From Sipunculus nudus (Eukaryota > Annelida > Sipuncula > Golfingiida > Sipunculidae), in NCBI GenBank assembly GCA_026874595.1, contig CM049322.1:57474386-57538385 (forward strand): DNA of 64,000 nt. Direction: 5' to 3'. The position numbers and the translations under genes were made by a program. A model generated the notes under the pieces. It worked only from the letters and a program-made list of their open reading frames with translations, searched no databases and was not told the origin of the DNA. This document shows positions 12,611 to 25,089 of the stretch, piece after piece (the stretch's first letter is position 1; every line of letters begins with the position of its first letter).

Positions 12611-14257
12611 TACAGGGTTGCAATTTCCATTCATAATGTGGGTTGGATGGGGTTTTTGACACCCCTTCACTCACATATAGGCCTTTGTAATGGGGTATAC
12701 CACATCTCATCCATCAGTATGTATCAGACTGAGCGCATTTATACTTGTACTAAGATTCAAAATTGGTAGAACTTGCTTTATACATGTACTTGTCACACCT
12801 TAAAAAATAATAACTTTTCAAATAATAGTCAAGTTTATCATCAGGGAACCTGGAAAGATTACGCAGGTTTGCATTATGCCTATAGCCCTTATTATATTAT
12901 AATAGCTAGTATATGTAAATGCAATTACAAATGTTACATCATTTTGTTATATAAAGGCTGTACTGCATATATATTGCTTCCTATTTATAAATCCTCGTAC
13001 ACATGTGATGCTGTTTTTGCACCTTTCTGTTTATACACTGAGTAAAAACATTTGTTGACCCAATATTTACCATTTTTATATGCAATATAGCACTTTTGTT
13101 TATTAATTTATATACCTGCACTTACTTTGTAAATATTATTAATATGCCTGGTGCTGAGATTCTCTTTCGTTGGTTACATGTTTATCAGTTCTGTTTTTAT
13201 ATACTCCTAGAATTTGTTCTACTTGTGCAGGTGTTCAGAGAGCCATACATGCATCAATGATTAGAGGAAAGATGACGTAAATGTTCCACGCCTTACCAAA
13301 CTTAGAGCTGTGAACAAAGTACAAATGCAAGATGTGCAAGGTGCACAACTACACTGGCAAGCAGTTGCAGGGTAAATTCCTAGCAGAGAACATTGCAGAA
13401 AAGGTACACCAAGGTAAGTTTGAATTTTATCATATTTTCTTTTGTAAAGTCCATGGCAATTTGAATAAGCTGATGAGTTTAATAATCTGTGAAACAAGTA
13501 TCTTACATATTGAACATTATCAGTGATGCTGACCTAAATTCGCCTGCCTGTTTCTCATTCTCTCCATTCATTTTTATTCTAATAAACTTTTTGGCTTGCT
13601 GCTTGATGGAGCTGAGCCACGCTAACCTGACCATCTCTAACCTTACAGTGTCATTTGTCAAACTGCTGATTATTGGCTATTTTTTTTAATTTTTTGCAGT
13701 TTGGAACATGTTTACTCCCTATAAAACATTGCAGATATTCTGGTTATCAAATATTCATAATATAATTATTTACAGTTACAATAAATAAATCCAGGCCCAT
13801 AGCCTTACTGTTAATTACTTCATATTTACACATACTTTCATTTGTACCTTTAAAAATACATTGTCAGGTCTATTGTCTGTAGAAATCATTCTGGAAAAGG
13901 ACATTTCATAATTAAATCATCAAATCATGTATTTTTTTTTCCATAACCTTTCATATACGATCAGGTATGCACATTCAAAAGAAGTCTCTTTATTCCAATG
14001 AAATATTCTAACTCTCTTATAGATTTTAGAAAGATGGGCACTTAACAGGAAACAGTATTAATGTTATCCTTATGCAGTGAATAAGTATTAACAAGTATAG
14101 ATGATGTACATGCTAGGCTTAATTTACTCAGTCAATATTTATTTATCTATACAACAGATTTTATGTTAATAATATGGCACATAAAATGAAAAAAAAATGA
14201 TTATTAATCGATCAACTTTCAGTCACTGAGTATGATATTAAAACTGATTCGTATCAC

Positions 14258-14260
<3 letters not shown>

Positions 14261-14315
<55 letters not shown>
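14261..14315. repeat. (TA)n microsatellite
   Basis: (TA)n in a presumed intron of the 5.6-kb element. Confidence 0.95.
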
Positions 14316-14318
<3 letters not shown>

Positions 14319-14872
14319 TGCATTGTCTGTGTATTTGTACTTGCAGAAGCAAAGCTCCTTTATACAGGATACTGCCTTCACTGTTTGGAGAATGCAAGGA
14401 TAATATGGGATTGCAGATGGAGGAGAGGTAATTCTTTCAAAACTATTATATTTGTGTTAATATATTCAGCAAGTATTAAAAATAGTTTTAACCTTTTTTT
14501 AAGTAAATACATATATAAAGAAAAATGTTGAAATTGTTAATTTTTTGTGGAGATAGAACAAAATTTTGGCCAGTTATTGTCTGTAATGTAAATGTAAAGA
14601 TATATTTGATATAATAATGTATAATTATTTTCAGTTCTAAAGGTTCCAATTGACCATAAGAAAACTATTTTTGTAGTTATTGTTTAAATTTTGTGAAGAA
14701 AGAACAAAAGTTTATTTTCTGTAATGTAAATTGATAGAGCGTCAGACTTTGAAAAAAATCTAAAAAAATATAAAAATTAAAGGGATAATTGCACTGAACT
14801 ATATTCTTGAATATTTCTCTCATGTTTCTTACATTTACAATCTCTCGTTTCTGTTTATTATTCTGTATGCAG

Positions 14873-15138
14873 GGAATGAGATCTCCAACACCTGTGAATG
14901 TTCAAGATTGGGACTGTAACATCACTGTAACATATGGTGGATGGCCAGAAACTGTCAACCCATGCAAGTTATTTCTACTTCCACTGGAGGCTTGCTATGC
15001 GTCATTTTGGATATTTACCCTGGAGTATCCCAAGGGACTAAAAAGACCTTCAGGTTTCTTGATTTTGGGGTAATTGAATGCACCTCTAACTGCCCTCCCA
15101 CTGTCAATAGAACTGGTTGGTCAGATTTAATGTTTTAA
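14873..15138 (+). pseudogene. Terminal exon of a transposon-borne protein, frameshifted
   Basis: The exon follows an acceptor (TTCTGTATGCAG) and reads GMRSPTPVNVQDWDC then LEACYASFWIFTLEYPKGLK, with a stop at 15071-15073. In another frame the sequence continues as KKTFRFLDFGVIECTSNCPP to a stop at 15136-15138. The join near 15038-15045 (a run of five A's) therefore looks like a one-base frameshift. The pattern of aromatic residues followed by YPKG and a phenylalanine-rich helix is similar to the exon at 33409-33747 in the other large element. I recall such C-termini in uncharacterised animal proteins often labelled SAMD3-like; this is memory, not a search. Confidence 0.48.
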
Positions 15139-16189
15139 TGCTGCATTTTCCTCTATATTATATCAACAATATAGGAAATATCAGTTAACGACTATTTCAC
15201 TTTTAATATTCTTGTGTTTAAGTACCTTAATTAAATCAGGTAATAATCTTATTATTTTTATGGAAAAACGTTTACATTTGCACCCTTGTTACAGTGTAGG
15301 TATTCTCTTCAACTCTCTCCAGTTCGAATTTAATTGATGCAAAAATCATTTATTTACCAAGGACCTTTATTTTGGAATTCATTATCAGAAGCTTCACACA
15401 AAGTAGATGCCTTTACTGTAGAAAGATTTGGTGACATATAAGTTAAATCCATTTCAATTGTTTGACTTGTGTTCTGACCATCTTTTACTTTAAAGATACC
15501 ATTAATTTACAACACTATAAATTTATTGAAGCACTTTTATCTATTTTTCAAAGATACATTATAAATAGATTTGGGTCCCATTTTTTAAAAGATCAGCAAC
15601 CTTAATGAGATAACACACAGCATTCATAATAGTCATCATAATAATATTGCACTAATTGCCAAATTTTATATGTTTAGTTGGAGACGATTTAACTGCCATG
15701 CAGTGTGGTCAAAATGTTTAAATATGTTTGCTTCCTAATGATGCCTTTTGGAAGATCAGTATAATCTGAATAACTATATACATCAAGTACAAGTGTTATA
15801 CATGTTGATGATCTGTTGAATATTTCATACAATAAAGAAGTGGTGTGATATTATGTGTGAGCTTGCATTTTTAATACCATTTCCCAAATTAGCCAAGATG
15901 CATTTCCCTCTGTGGAAATCCTGATTTGATTTTCGGGACACTTGACTGTCAAACAGAAAGTTACAACTCTATCATCATAAGGAGGTCTGACATCGTTCGT
16001 AATATTTTTACTGGTAAACTCTAAAAAACATGTTATGAGAAACTTGAAGTACACAGATATAAATAAAGGGTTCGTCCGGAGTGAAAAGACAGAAACGTTT
16101 TGAGAAATATTATGGAAACCTGTAACAGTGTATAGCTCCAAGTGCAAAGCACTGTTATTTATTATAAAGTAACAATGTTTTGTTATTCT

Positions 16190-16490
16190 ACATATCAAAG
16201 CACCGTGAAATAACGGTGCAATGCCCTGATTCCGGTTGAAAACACTGTTTATTTACGTCTCTTAGCAATGTAAAATAACGGCATATTGTCCCGTAAAATA
16301 ACAGATGCCCGTTATTTCCCGTGGCTAAGCACCGTTTATTTACGTACCAAAGCGCTGTAAAATTACGGTGCAATGCGACGTTATTTAACGCACTGCGTTA
16401 TTTCTTTGCACGTAAAATAACGGTGCATTGCACTGTCAACTTTGCTGCCAGTGCAAAGCACCGTTATTTTACGTGCAACTTTTAACAGTG
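16190..16490 (-). repeat. Right inverted terminus with dense GTAAAATAACGG arrays
   Basis: About ten direct and inverted versions of CACCGTTATTTTACG occur within 300 bases, separated by GCAATGC-type spacers, and end at AACAGTG (16484-16490). Reading frames across it are by-products of the repeat. Confidence 0.78.
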
Positions 16491-16492
16491 TA

Positions 16493-17754
16493 CTCCGTTT
16501 AATTTAAGTACACGTCCGGTAACACAGTTAAGGGCCGCGATAACAGTCGTGTGCAAGCTTTGACAGGGTCATGATTTTTGCTAGTAACCCCGCATGACTA
16601 ATGATAATCTTAGCTTACAGTGTTTGGTATAACTTGATACAACAGCCGCCCACAGCCATGGATACCGGTTAGTTGGTATACGGTATTTCAAATGCAGTTC
16701 TAGACAGCAAGTTTACAAGATACCAGCTACTTAAGATTACATATCCAGATATTAGTTTCAGCTACATCGCAGCAACCAGAAATTGTCTTTATCTCTATCC
16801 AACAACAACAGACGCAGGTGCCAAATTACTAAACCTATAGAAGTGTAAAAAACAACAGACCTTAATCCAAACTCAAAGAGCTAAGCATCAACTTAAACAA
16901 CACCCAACCAAACTGAATACGAAGAAAAAGAAACTGCTTTCCCTTCACCAACCCACACGACCATTAGATGTTAAAAAATACAGAAATTGCTCCAGAGTAA
17001 GCTATCAAAACCAGAACAGCAGCCACCGGTGACATTTCCATTCTACCCGAGTCAGCTCCAGAACAGATCGGATACCAGCTCATCAATTCACCAACTCATC
17101 CTCAACCTCACCTGCTCTTAAAGAGCCACTAGTCATAGACTTCCATAAGCCAAGGCGGCTTTTAAGAGTCTTAACATTTTCAATCAGTCAGGGCCGTGAT
17201 AAAGACGCCTAACAGCATAGATATAGGCGGCTGTTTATTTATATTTTAATGCAAGTTATATAAACAGGATAAAGTGATGTAAGAAATATGTTCAGGAACT
17301 GACAATAATATAATAATTCCCACAAGCTATCAATGAAGTATACTAGAAAACATAGTTCCTGTATTTGGGTCATTACGCCAGTACATTGCAGTATAACCTC
17401 CACACAACATTGTATATTTTCAATCAAAAGCCATCCTTCTTAATAAATGCATATTAATCAAGAATATCACTTTTAGAATAGAATTGTACGTATATAGCTT
17501 TAAATGAATGTTTAGCAAAAATAGTCACAACAAGGGAAACATCTGATTAATATTGTCAATATTATTTTGTCATTTATATATTGACAATTATATTGTCACG
17601 TTTCCTGTTCGGGACCAGCTCATACGCAGCACGCATCACTGTACCTCTTAAATCCATTACAGGTGAATAAACTCTGGTGTCGTTTTTCATACATGCGGCG
17701 GACCCGTCGACACTTGACCCAGAACGCAATATATATAAAAAGAAGAAAATACAC
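16493..17754. other. Gene-free stretch
   Basis: Non-coding. GGGCCGYGATAA occurs twice (16532 and 17189 areas), perhaps a minor repeat. Confidence 0.35.
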
Positions 17755-18130
17755 CGCGAACGACTCTAAACTAAAACCTGTAATAGGGGCGCAGTATGTG
17801 AAAGAACAATCAAAATGTCCGTACGCCTACGCGTTGACGTTAAACAAATAGATGAACGTTTATCATATTCAACGAGACAGCTCAAGGGTATCATAGACCA
17901 GGAAGGTCATCAGGTTGTATTCAACAACTTTACTGTCACCTGGTATCAGATAGTCTGTTTCTTTAGGAGCATGTGTTTATATTATAAAACAAGAAAGGGA
18001 TAGCCTGAACGACCCTGAAATACCAACTATATAGAAGCGCATTATGCCTGAGAACACCCAGAATGCACGCACGCATACGCGTTAACGTTAAAAAATTGAT
18101 GACAGTTTATCATATTCAACGAGACAGCGT
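17755..18130 (+). repeat. Tandem duplication, two units about 250 bases apart
   Basis: GTACGCCTACGCGTTGACGT and TTATCATATTCAACGAGACAGC (in part) at 17819-17882 recur as GCACGCATACGCGTTAACGT and the same tail at 18068-18127. Upstream words CGAACGACTCTAAACTAAAA / TGAACGACCCTGAAATACCA also match. Open frames across it are probably chance. Confidence 0.7.
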
Positions 18131-21084
18131 TTGTTAATCCATATATATCTTTTAATCTTCCCTCAGGATAAAAACCGACATTGAAGTAAGTGTTTCGTTG
18201 TTGGGATTGCCAAAACTAAAAGTTAACTAATTCTTTTCTTTCCCCACTTGTTATAAAAAGATAGATCATATAACAAGTTTCAGACAACAAATAGACCTGA
18301 TCAAATAAAAAAAAAACAAGTCATTTTTTTTTTAAGCAGAGGGGTTATAATATTTAATGGTTTGGTAAAAATAAAACTATTTTAGGTTAGAATGCATTTA
18401 GGGAAAAAAATACTGTAAGTAGCATTAAAACACAGCAGTTCCATTTGAGAAATAGGCATTTTTTAAATCTAAAAATATGTATGTTCGAATTAAAGGCTAA
18501 AACTATATAATTAGCTCTATACACATGCATGAATGACTCGTGTTTTCCATGTATTAAAGATAGGTAAATTAAGTATGAATTTCAAGTGATTCCAATTCAC
18601 AAGATGAGCACAGAAAAGAAACAGTCCTATATTAGACAATTGTGTGCCTGTGATAATCTTGGCCCCGTTACCTCAAGTCTGTCCTTGTTAAATACAATCA
18701 TGTTTAAGCCTTGATATTTTTTAATACAAATGCTATTTTTAACAGTTTCATTCTGCTGTGCAGAGTTGAAAACTTGTGTATGCCCTTTTTGGGTTTGTGT
18801 TACTTGTCAGTGCAGTTAATTAGTGACCGAGTATATGTTTGTCCCCGGTATAAACATAGTTAAAACAGCACTTGGATGAAAGAGGACGCTGCTGTTTATT
18901 GGATTCGCATGGCTAAAAAAAAAAAAAAAAGGTAACGTGTAATATTTTTATTCCAAATAATGTGATTTTTAGCAATAAAACTGTAGCGGGTGTAGAGGAA
19001 AAAATATGTTGAATTAAGCGTTTACAATTCAGCTAAACTTTCTGATCTTTATACATTTATTCATATTTAAATTTGGTCTCTATAGTTTACAGTAAAAGAT
19101 GTCTATGATATGGCCAACTTGCGCTCTCTCATCCCAATTATTTTAATTCATTTCATCTTGAAACTCTATTTGTCTTGCTAAACCATTCTGTTTGCTTTAT
19201 CTGATTTTTTGATGATAACAGCTGAGTCATAATTGTCAAAACACCATGAACAAGTCAGAGAATGATCATATCTGCAACGAAATCACAATATTTGATTGTT
19301 ACATATCGACATTGAACATACGAATGTGCGAAGCTAAAGCTTAGCGTTATAACATGGCACGCATTGAAGTCTGTACGTGTGTATAATTGTCTCGTGAGAC
19401 AATGCAAAAAGGACCTGTGGTCTCTCACTAAAGTCCCTTTTTTGTATAAGGCCCAACCGTGTATAGGGAGATCGGACAAATATAATTATCTTTACACAGG
19501 AGATGTTTTTCCCCAACATTTTGGGGTTAAATGTTTTATGCGACCTTATAGGATCCTTTAAAAGCAAAGAAAATGATAAAACCATGAATTGTGGCTTTGC
19601 AAATGTTCCGATTATTACAGATTTTCTTTTAAACTCCCAATATTACTTAGTACATTTGCCATATTACATACTTACGTTTGTAAGCAAGCCTGCTGGACAG
19701 CCACTTTTATTTAATCAGATAAACATATCAACCCGGACTGTGAAAGGTGAAGTCAACAATTAAGTTGTAACTCTAAATGCAATTTCCATTTGCCAGAGAA
19801 ACATATTGCATTTGGCCGAAATTTTAATTAAGCGAAATTAGGACTATTTCTGTTGCCATGTTGTGTTTGTGAGGAAAATCAATGATCCTTTGGTAGGTCC
19901 CCTGTAACAACAACGAAAAGTGTTTCGGGTAACTGTGACGAAACACTCTTATAACTCTAAATATGAAATAAAAAACAAAAAACTGATATCATTTGATATT
20001 TATATCAGTGCAGTGCTGAGGCAAAATAGTGTAAAATAAAATTAAACATGAGTGTTTTTTAAGAAACTCGACCCTCGTAGGATATCATATGACACTACAA
20101 TCTTCTTTAATTCATGTCAAATTTTACATTGGATGATTATATTGCAGGATAGAAAAAAGTCGAGGCAAGCCTCCGCCATGTGAGAGGATTTCATTTCTGG
20201 ATGCTCCCTCAAACCGTATTTGCATTTACTTGTGTTAATCTTCACGTAGTCAAGTATAAATGAATGGTGACAAAGGCTGTGGCGGCTGAAAATGGGATAC
20301 TGACCCTCTGCTTGGAGTCCCATTAGGTCCGCTCTGCTACTTACGAGGTTTGCATATTTCTGTTTCTTTCTGCAGGAACAGTTTCCTTGCAACGTACATT
20401 TAATTAATCTTCATGTGCTCCTCATATCAACCTATTCTTTATACGTCCAACAATAGAAACCAGTCAAAGATCATCGAAAACCTGAGTGCCCCCGCGTCTC
20501 ATTCCGGTTCGCAATGTAAACATCATCACTGACCAGGTCTTCAAGGTAAACATTCCGGGGTATGAATTTCTTGTCACGAGCATAGCACCACAAAATAAAA
20601 GTACCCCCCCAAAAAATGCACATATTTTATTGAGACAGTATCCCACTAAAAACCTATATTTTCTTATAACTTAAAGAATAAAAAATAAGCCAAAATTCGA
20701 CATTTCAGTTAATATATCTCCCGAACCCCGGTAAAAAACCCGGTATAACGGGTTTATCAGCTAGGTAATGTATATAATCATTCTAAGGAATGCAAGTTGC
20801 ATGTCGGTGGTCCTTCATTTATTCGGTGCTCATTCACTTGTTCGGCCCAAATTCCCATGTTCACCCGTGCATTTGTTCCTGCACATTTCTGAATATTCCT
20901 GGCAGTCCTCTCTGGATCCGGATCATTAGCCGAACCCAAACCAAATTATGATAGATACTTTACTGGCATATTCCCGAGAAGATCCATTTTAATTGAAGAG
21001 AACTAGATGTCTGCCTTTTTAAAGCCTTAATTAAAATAATTCAAGTGCAATGTGATTGCTTGTACAGGGATGGATCCAGGCGGG
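18131..21084. other. Gene-free stretch
   Basis: AT-rich with an A-run at 18915-18931. Frames up to 91 codons on either strand show no family features. Confidence 0.4.
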
Positions 21085-21160
21085 ATGGGAGGATGCATTT
21101 CGTGAAAGCTGTGTTGATACGTCTCCACTCTCCAGGTTCAAATCTTGATCGGAGTGATCG
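21085..21160 (+). repeat. tRNA-like sequence / SINE head, diverged
   Basis: CCAGGTTCAAATCTTGATCG (21132-21151) is B-box-like. The upstream CGTGAAAGCTGTGTTGATAC aligns loosely with the copy at 1366-1445, as does the following (A/T)TCGG...CG stretch. Confidence 0.25.
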
Positions 21161-21275
21161 CATTTTAAATATATAGTAATTTTATGGCTTTTTTTAATAC
21201 CGGGTGCTCTTTTTTAACTGTATAAGGTGTGCTTTCATATCTATTAGAAGTGCTCTAGGGATCTGTTGGAATTGT

Positions 21276-21455
21276 TTAAAAGGTGCCCATTCATCTACTT
21301 TTTTTTTAATGAACTTGCAATATCTGGCCTTCCTTTGTGTATGAATTGATTGAAGGGTATTTTTATTTTTATAAATAGCTCTTATATTCCCTTCGTGAAA
21401 GATGTATGAACTTGTTTATTAACAACATTTGATGTGATGCAGTGATGTTGAACAA
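21276..21455 (+). mobile_element. MITE-like repeat, copy 2, left half
   Basis: TTTAAAAGGTGCCCATTCATCTAC through GATGTATGAACTTG and TTAACAACATTTGATG matches the left half of the copy at 8615. It breaks off where an AGCTCAG-type element starts; the right half resumes at 23160. Confidence 0.62.
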
Positions 21456-21461
21456 GGGACC

Positions 21462-23105
21462 CATGGGTCACATGGCTCAGTTGGATTTTGGAAAATATGA
21501 GTTACTGTAAAAGATTTTTATTTCTTTTGGTTTTTCATGTATATTATCATTAGAAAAGCTATGAGAAAATGGCCCTGCCAAAATGCAACTCTGTAAATTA
21601 TAGAATAATGGACATGAGCTAAACCATTTAGGGATGCACCAAAGGAACAAATAGGCCTACGGTAAGTGTTATATAAAAGTAACATTTCATGAACAAATAA
21701 TGTGTGAAGGTAATTAAGTTTTCAAAAGTTAAATATATGGCCATATAAGTTAAACATTAATCCCACAAAGTGTGACCAATATTCCTAATTGTAATACTAA
21801 GTTAACAGTGTTATTCACACCTAGGCCCCGCCAACTATAAGAGATATGAATGAAATGCTACAAAGTATTTATATCTTCTTAAATCTTTTTAGTTAGCACT
21901 TACATTAGATCCTAATATTTTATCACATTTGAATATTAGGATTAAATTCCTGATTTTTTTTCTTAAAAAATAAAAAAAAAATATTTTAATTAACATTAAA
22001 ATTATAAGATTCATCTTGTTTATAAGTCCTGTGTATTGAAGGGGTGGGTGGGGGGAGGGGTATCCGTTGTCACTGCTCGTTGCTGAAAAAAATATGTTTA
22101 TTTTAAGATTCATCTAGTTCATAGTACAGGTGTGTCAACAGAATGGGGGGGGGGGGGGGTGCCAGAGAAAAAAGCTCCCTGTGGTATGGTATAAACTGCA
22201 GACAGCCTGTTCAAGCTCAACTCAGTAGAGAGAGGGCTTGCCCTAGTGATCGGATTGCATAACATTATGCCAACAGCCTGGGGGAGCATAGAGAGTTGCA
22301 CTGAATGACCTACAGTCACCAAAGTGAACTGCTTGACAATGTAAGGGAACTCAACAAGAGCCTAAAAAAATTCAATAACTAGCCTAATTTTGCAGCTTTT
22401 CTTTTCAGTTTCAGATTTTAACAGATTAAATCCTGATGTGTACATGCTGTGAAAATTAAATCCACAGTACTTACAGGTAAATAACGTGCCGTGGCCAAAG
22501 TTGGGCAAACTTTAAGGTACCAATTTTATATTTTTGCCATTATTTAAAAGAATTTAACAGATTTTGATCTATTTTTTGGTATACTATTACATTTTGATTA
22601 AATAAAGTTGTATTACTCAAAAAAGTCCCTACCTTTAACACTTTTGGTATTAAGTGACCAAATATCTTTCCTAATTTGTTTACAAAGTCCATTTATTTGG
22701 GCCCATAACTTTGTTAAATTAAATAATACTGACTTAATTTCTAGCATGTACATAGGAACTATATAGAGGAATATTTATAGTAAATATGAAGAAAACCAAA
22801 TCAGTGGTTATGATATTAGGTAGTCCTGAAGTGTGAAAATAGATTTCTAATAAAAATTGAGGTTTTTCCTTAATATCTCAAAGGAACGAAATACTATTGA
22901 CCCAATTTTTGGCATGGTAGGAGATTTTGGGGACATCTAACTGTATTCCGAATTTCGGATTCGTAGGTCCAATGGTGTCGAAACGTGCCAGTCGTACGCA
23001 CGGACATCCGGACGGACGGCAAGACGGACAACTAGACGGACGGACGACGGACAATGGACCACGACTATAGCTCAGATGACTTATAGTCAGCTGAGCTAAA
23101 AACGG
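21462..23105 (-). mobile_element. AGCTCAG-ended repetitive element splitting a MITE
   Basis: One end reads GAACAAGGGACCCATGGGTC (21462) and the other is the palindrome GCTCAGATGACTTATAGTCAGCTGAGCTAAAAA (about 23068-23100), preceded by a GACGGACGG run. The interior matches the 51.2-53.2 kb copy in reverse: GCTGTGAAAATTAAATCCAC near 22450 and GGAGATTTTGGGGACATCTA at 22919. No coding potential is seen. Confidence 0.68.
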
Positions 23106-23159
23106 ATAAAACATGTAACCTAAATAGAGAGGTATAGGTTGCATATATCCTGAGTTAGT

Positions 23160-23360
23160 TCATTTGTTGAAAAAACGCCATTTGCCAATCTCTGGCTCAT
23201 CGGACTTGCCGCAAGATGCACCTGTTGAATTTATTTTGATTATTTTGTGCGGGCCTCAACATATTTAACACACGTTGATATAAACAAAACAAGCAGCCTG
23301 TGCACGGTGATCACCACTTGTGGCCTGTTTTTTTTTTATATAAAAAGCTTCAAGGGACAA
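23160..23360 (+). mobile_element. MITE-like repeat, copy 2, right half
   Basis: AAAACGCCATTTGCCAATCT, then CTTGCCGCAAGATGC and GATATAAACAAAACAAGC, match the right half of the copy at 8850-9010. It is separated from its left half (21276-21455) by an inserted 1.6-kb element. Confidence 0.62.
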
Positions 23361-25089
23361 CCTTGAACCGGTAGCGTACCGGGGCCGGTTAATCCGGGTC
23401 GCCACGGCATGGGTCCGTTGACCTTAATTAAGGGGCAGGGGATTAGTGACAACAACACATAGACATACATCACTTTCAATTAACAGCCAACAATAACACA
23501 AGTCAATCTGTTTGATCATAAAGATATTGCCGAAGAAGTACAACATTCGTATCCAAACAAAAATCAATACGTGTCCGAACAGGGGTTCGTATGTCCTTAT
23601 TGGGGAGGTCTGGTCCATACAGCCCCTGAACCCGGTAAAATTGCATGTTCTGATTGGGCAGCCGCCATGCTGGTACTAATTCTTGCGGGGCTCCCCGGTC
23701 TCTTTTTTTAGTCTGACCTGGCTACCTCACTTTGTCAACAACTGCTGTACAGTTAAAACAGTCCTCGCCATCTAAGAAATTCTTCAACCAACACGAGCAA
23801 GTAGCTCCACAAAGTTAAAGCTGTCATTGTTTTCGAACTGTTTTCAGCGTCCGTTCGAACAACCAGCGTTCTCAGCTCTCGTTTCTTACCGTCTCGCCCT
23901 TTTTGTCAAAATCCAGCCGACATCATTCATTTTTTAGTTTGTGGTTAAGGCCCGGCCAGGTCCAAAAGTATGTCTGCTCCAGTGACGCAGGGGCCCGCTG
24001 AAAACCCGCTATGAACTTGGTTATAAATTCCGCTCGAAGCTCGCTCAAGGCCAGAAACGCCGGTCACTTAAGCGTCATTATTCAATGATATTTGATATAT
24101 ATATCCACAAAGCCGAATACTACAGCATTGGATACATATGCTTTGTGAAGGTGGGACTTTAATGAGACTCGCAAATCCCATGACAGGTTTGTTAACAGCA
24201 CACACACCAGGTGTCAGCATGTGAAATGCCAACGTCTGTGCAGTCTTCAGGTCAAGCATACGCATTCGAATTGTCATTATATTATCATATAACACGATTG
24301 CCTATGAAAATAAAATATTAATATCAATTTAACCTGGAGGTTAAACTTTTTTCTTCTAATATTTCCACTTAAAAAAAATGAGGTTGTGTGACTTGTTCAA
24401 AAACTACTGGCACAGCTATCAGCACTGTCAGCTGGGAAGTGACGTCACATGCAGGGAAATCCCTAAAAATTCTAGATCCCATCAAAAGCTTAGTATTCCT
24501 GACACTGTTATCCCAAAATTTTCAGGGGAAAATAAAAATTACATGCAATGTTAGATTTAAGTCATTTCTAAATCTTGCCTGTGACGTCACACTTTGCACC
24601 AGCCAATCACATCAGGGCCCAGTCTCTATTCTGGATGAAATCTACAGTGCACATAACCGACCCATGTGCTTTTACATTTACCTATAACCTGTTACACTGT
24701 TGACACTTGCGGCATAATACGGACGGGATGAGTATCAGCCAGAGTAAGATCCTAGGTTTTGTGGAAAGTTTCTAAAAGACTTCTTTTTTTAAATAACCAC
24801 TATCAACTTTTTTAAGACCGCGCCCATGCCATCTACTCAAGGCATCTGTTCGTGTAGTTGTGAATGTAACCATAAACGTTGACATCATCAACACATTTCT
24901 CGGAATATTATGATTCTCTGGGTCCGTCCTTCGCTCGGGATCTTATAAGACTCTAGCTTCGGCCAGGAAAATATTCATATTCTTGTATATGTGTTTGTGT
25001 GTGTGTTTTTATTTTGGTCACAGCATTCATTAACGCAATCATTAAGGAAATATTATGACATTTTCAGGGCATATCGTTTATGTGCCAAT
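23361..25089. other. Gene-free stretch
   Basis: No supported gene. The 99-codon frame at 24388-24687 has no recognisable motif and overlaps GTGACGTCACA words seen in dispersed repeats. Confidence 0.4.

Larger units (their letters stand above)
10910..16490 (+). mobile_element. CACTA-like DNA transposon, 5.6 kb, decayed
   Basis: The left end reads CACTGTTAAAAATTGC and the right end is its inverted counterpart, TTTTAACAGTG at 16480-16490. TA dinucleotides flank both ends (10908-10909 and 16491-16492). Inside each end lie many copies of GTAAAATAACGG / CCGTTATTTTAC: about 16200-16475 on the right and 10920-11000 on the left. Such subterminal arrays are characteristic of CACTA/EnSpm elements. The interior holds exon-like segments (12325-12417, 13231-13415, 14347-14428, 14873-15073), all on +, and a partial AGCTCAG-type repeat at 12450. 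Superfamily is inferred from the termini only; no DDE transposase core was recognised. Confidence 0.72.

Noticed and set aside
10910-16490. Ordinary host gene from the exon-like pieces at 12325-15073
   Set aside because: They lie within matched inverted termini and subterminal arrays, so they are better explained as transposon exons, and the last one is frameshifted.
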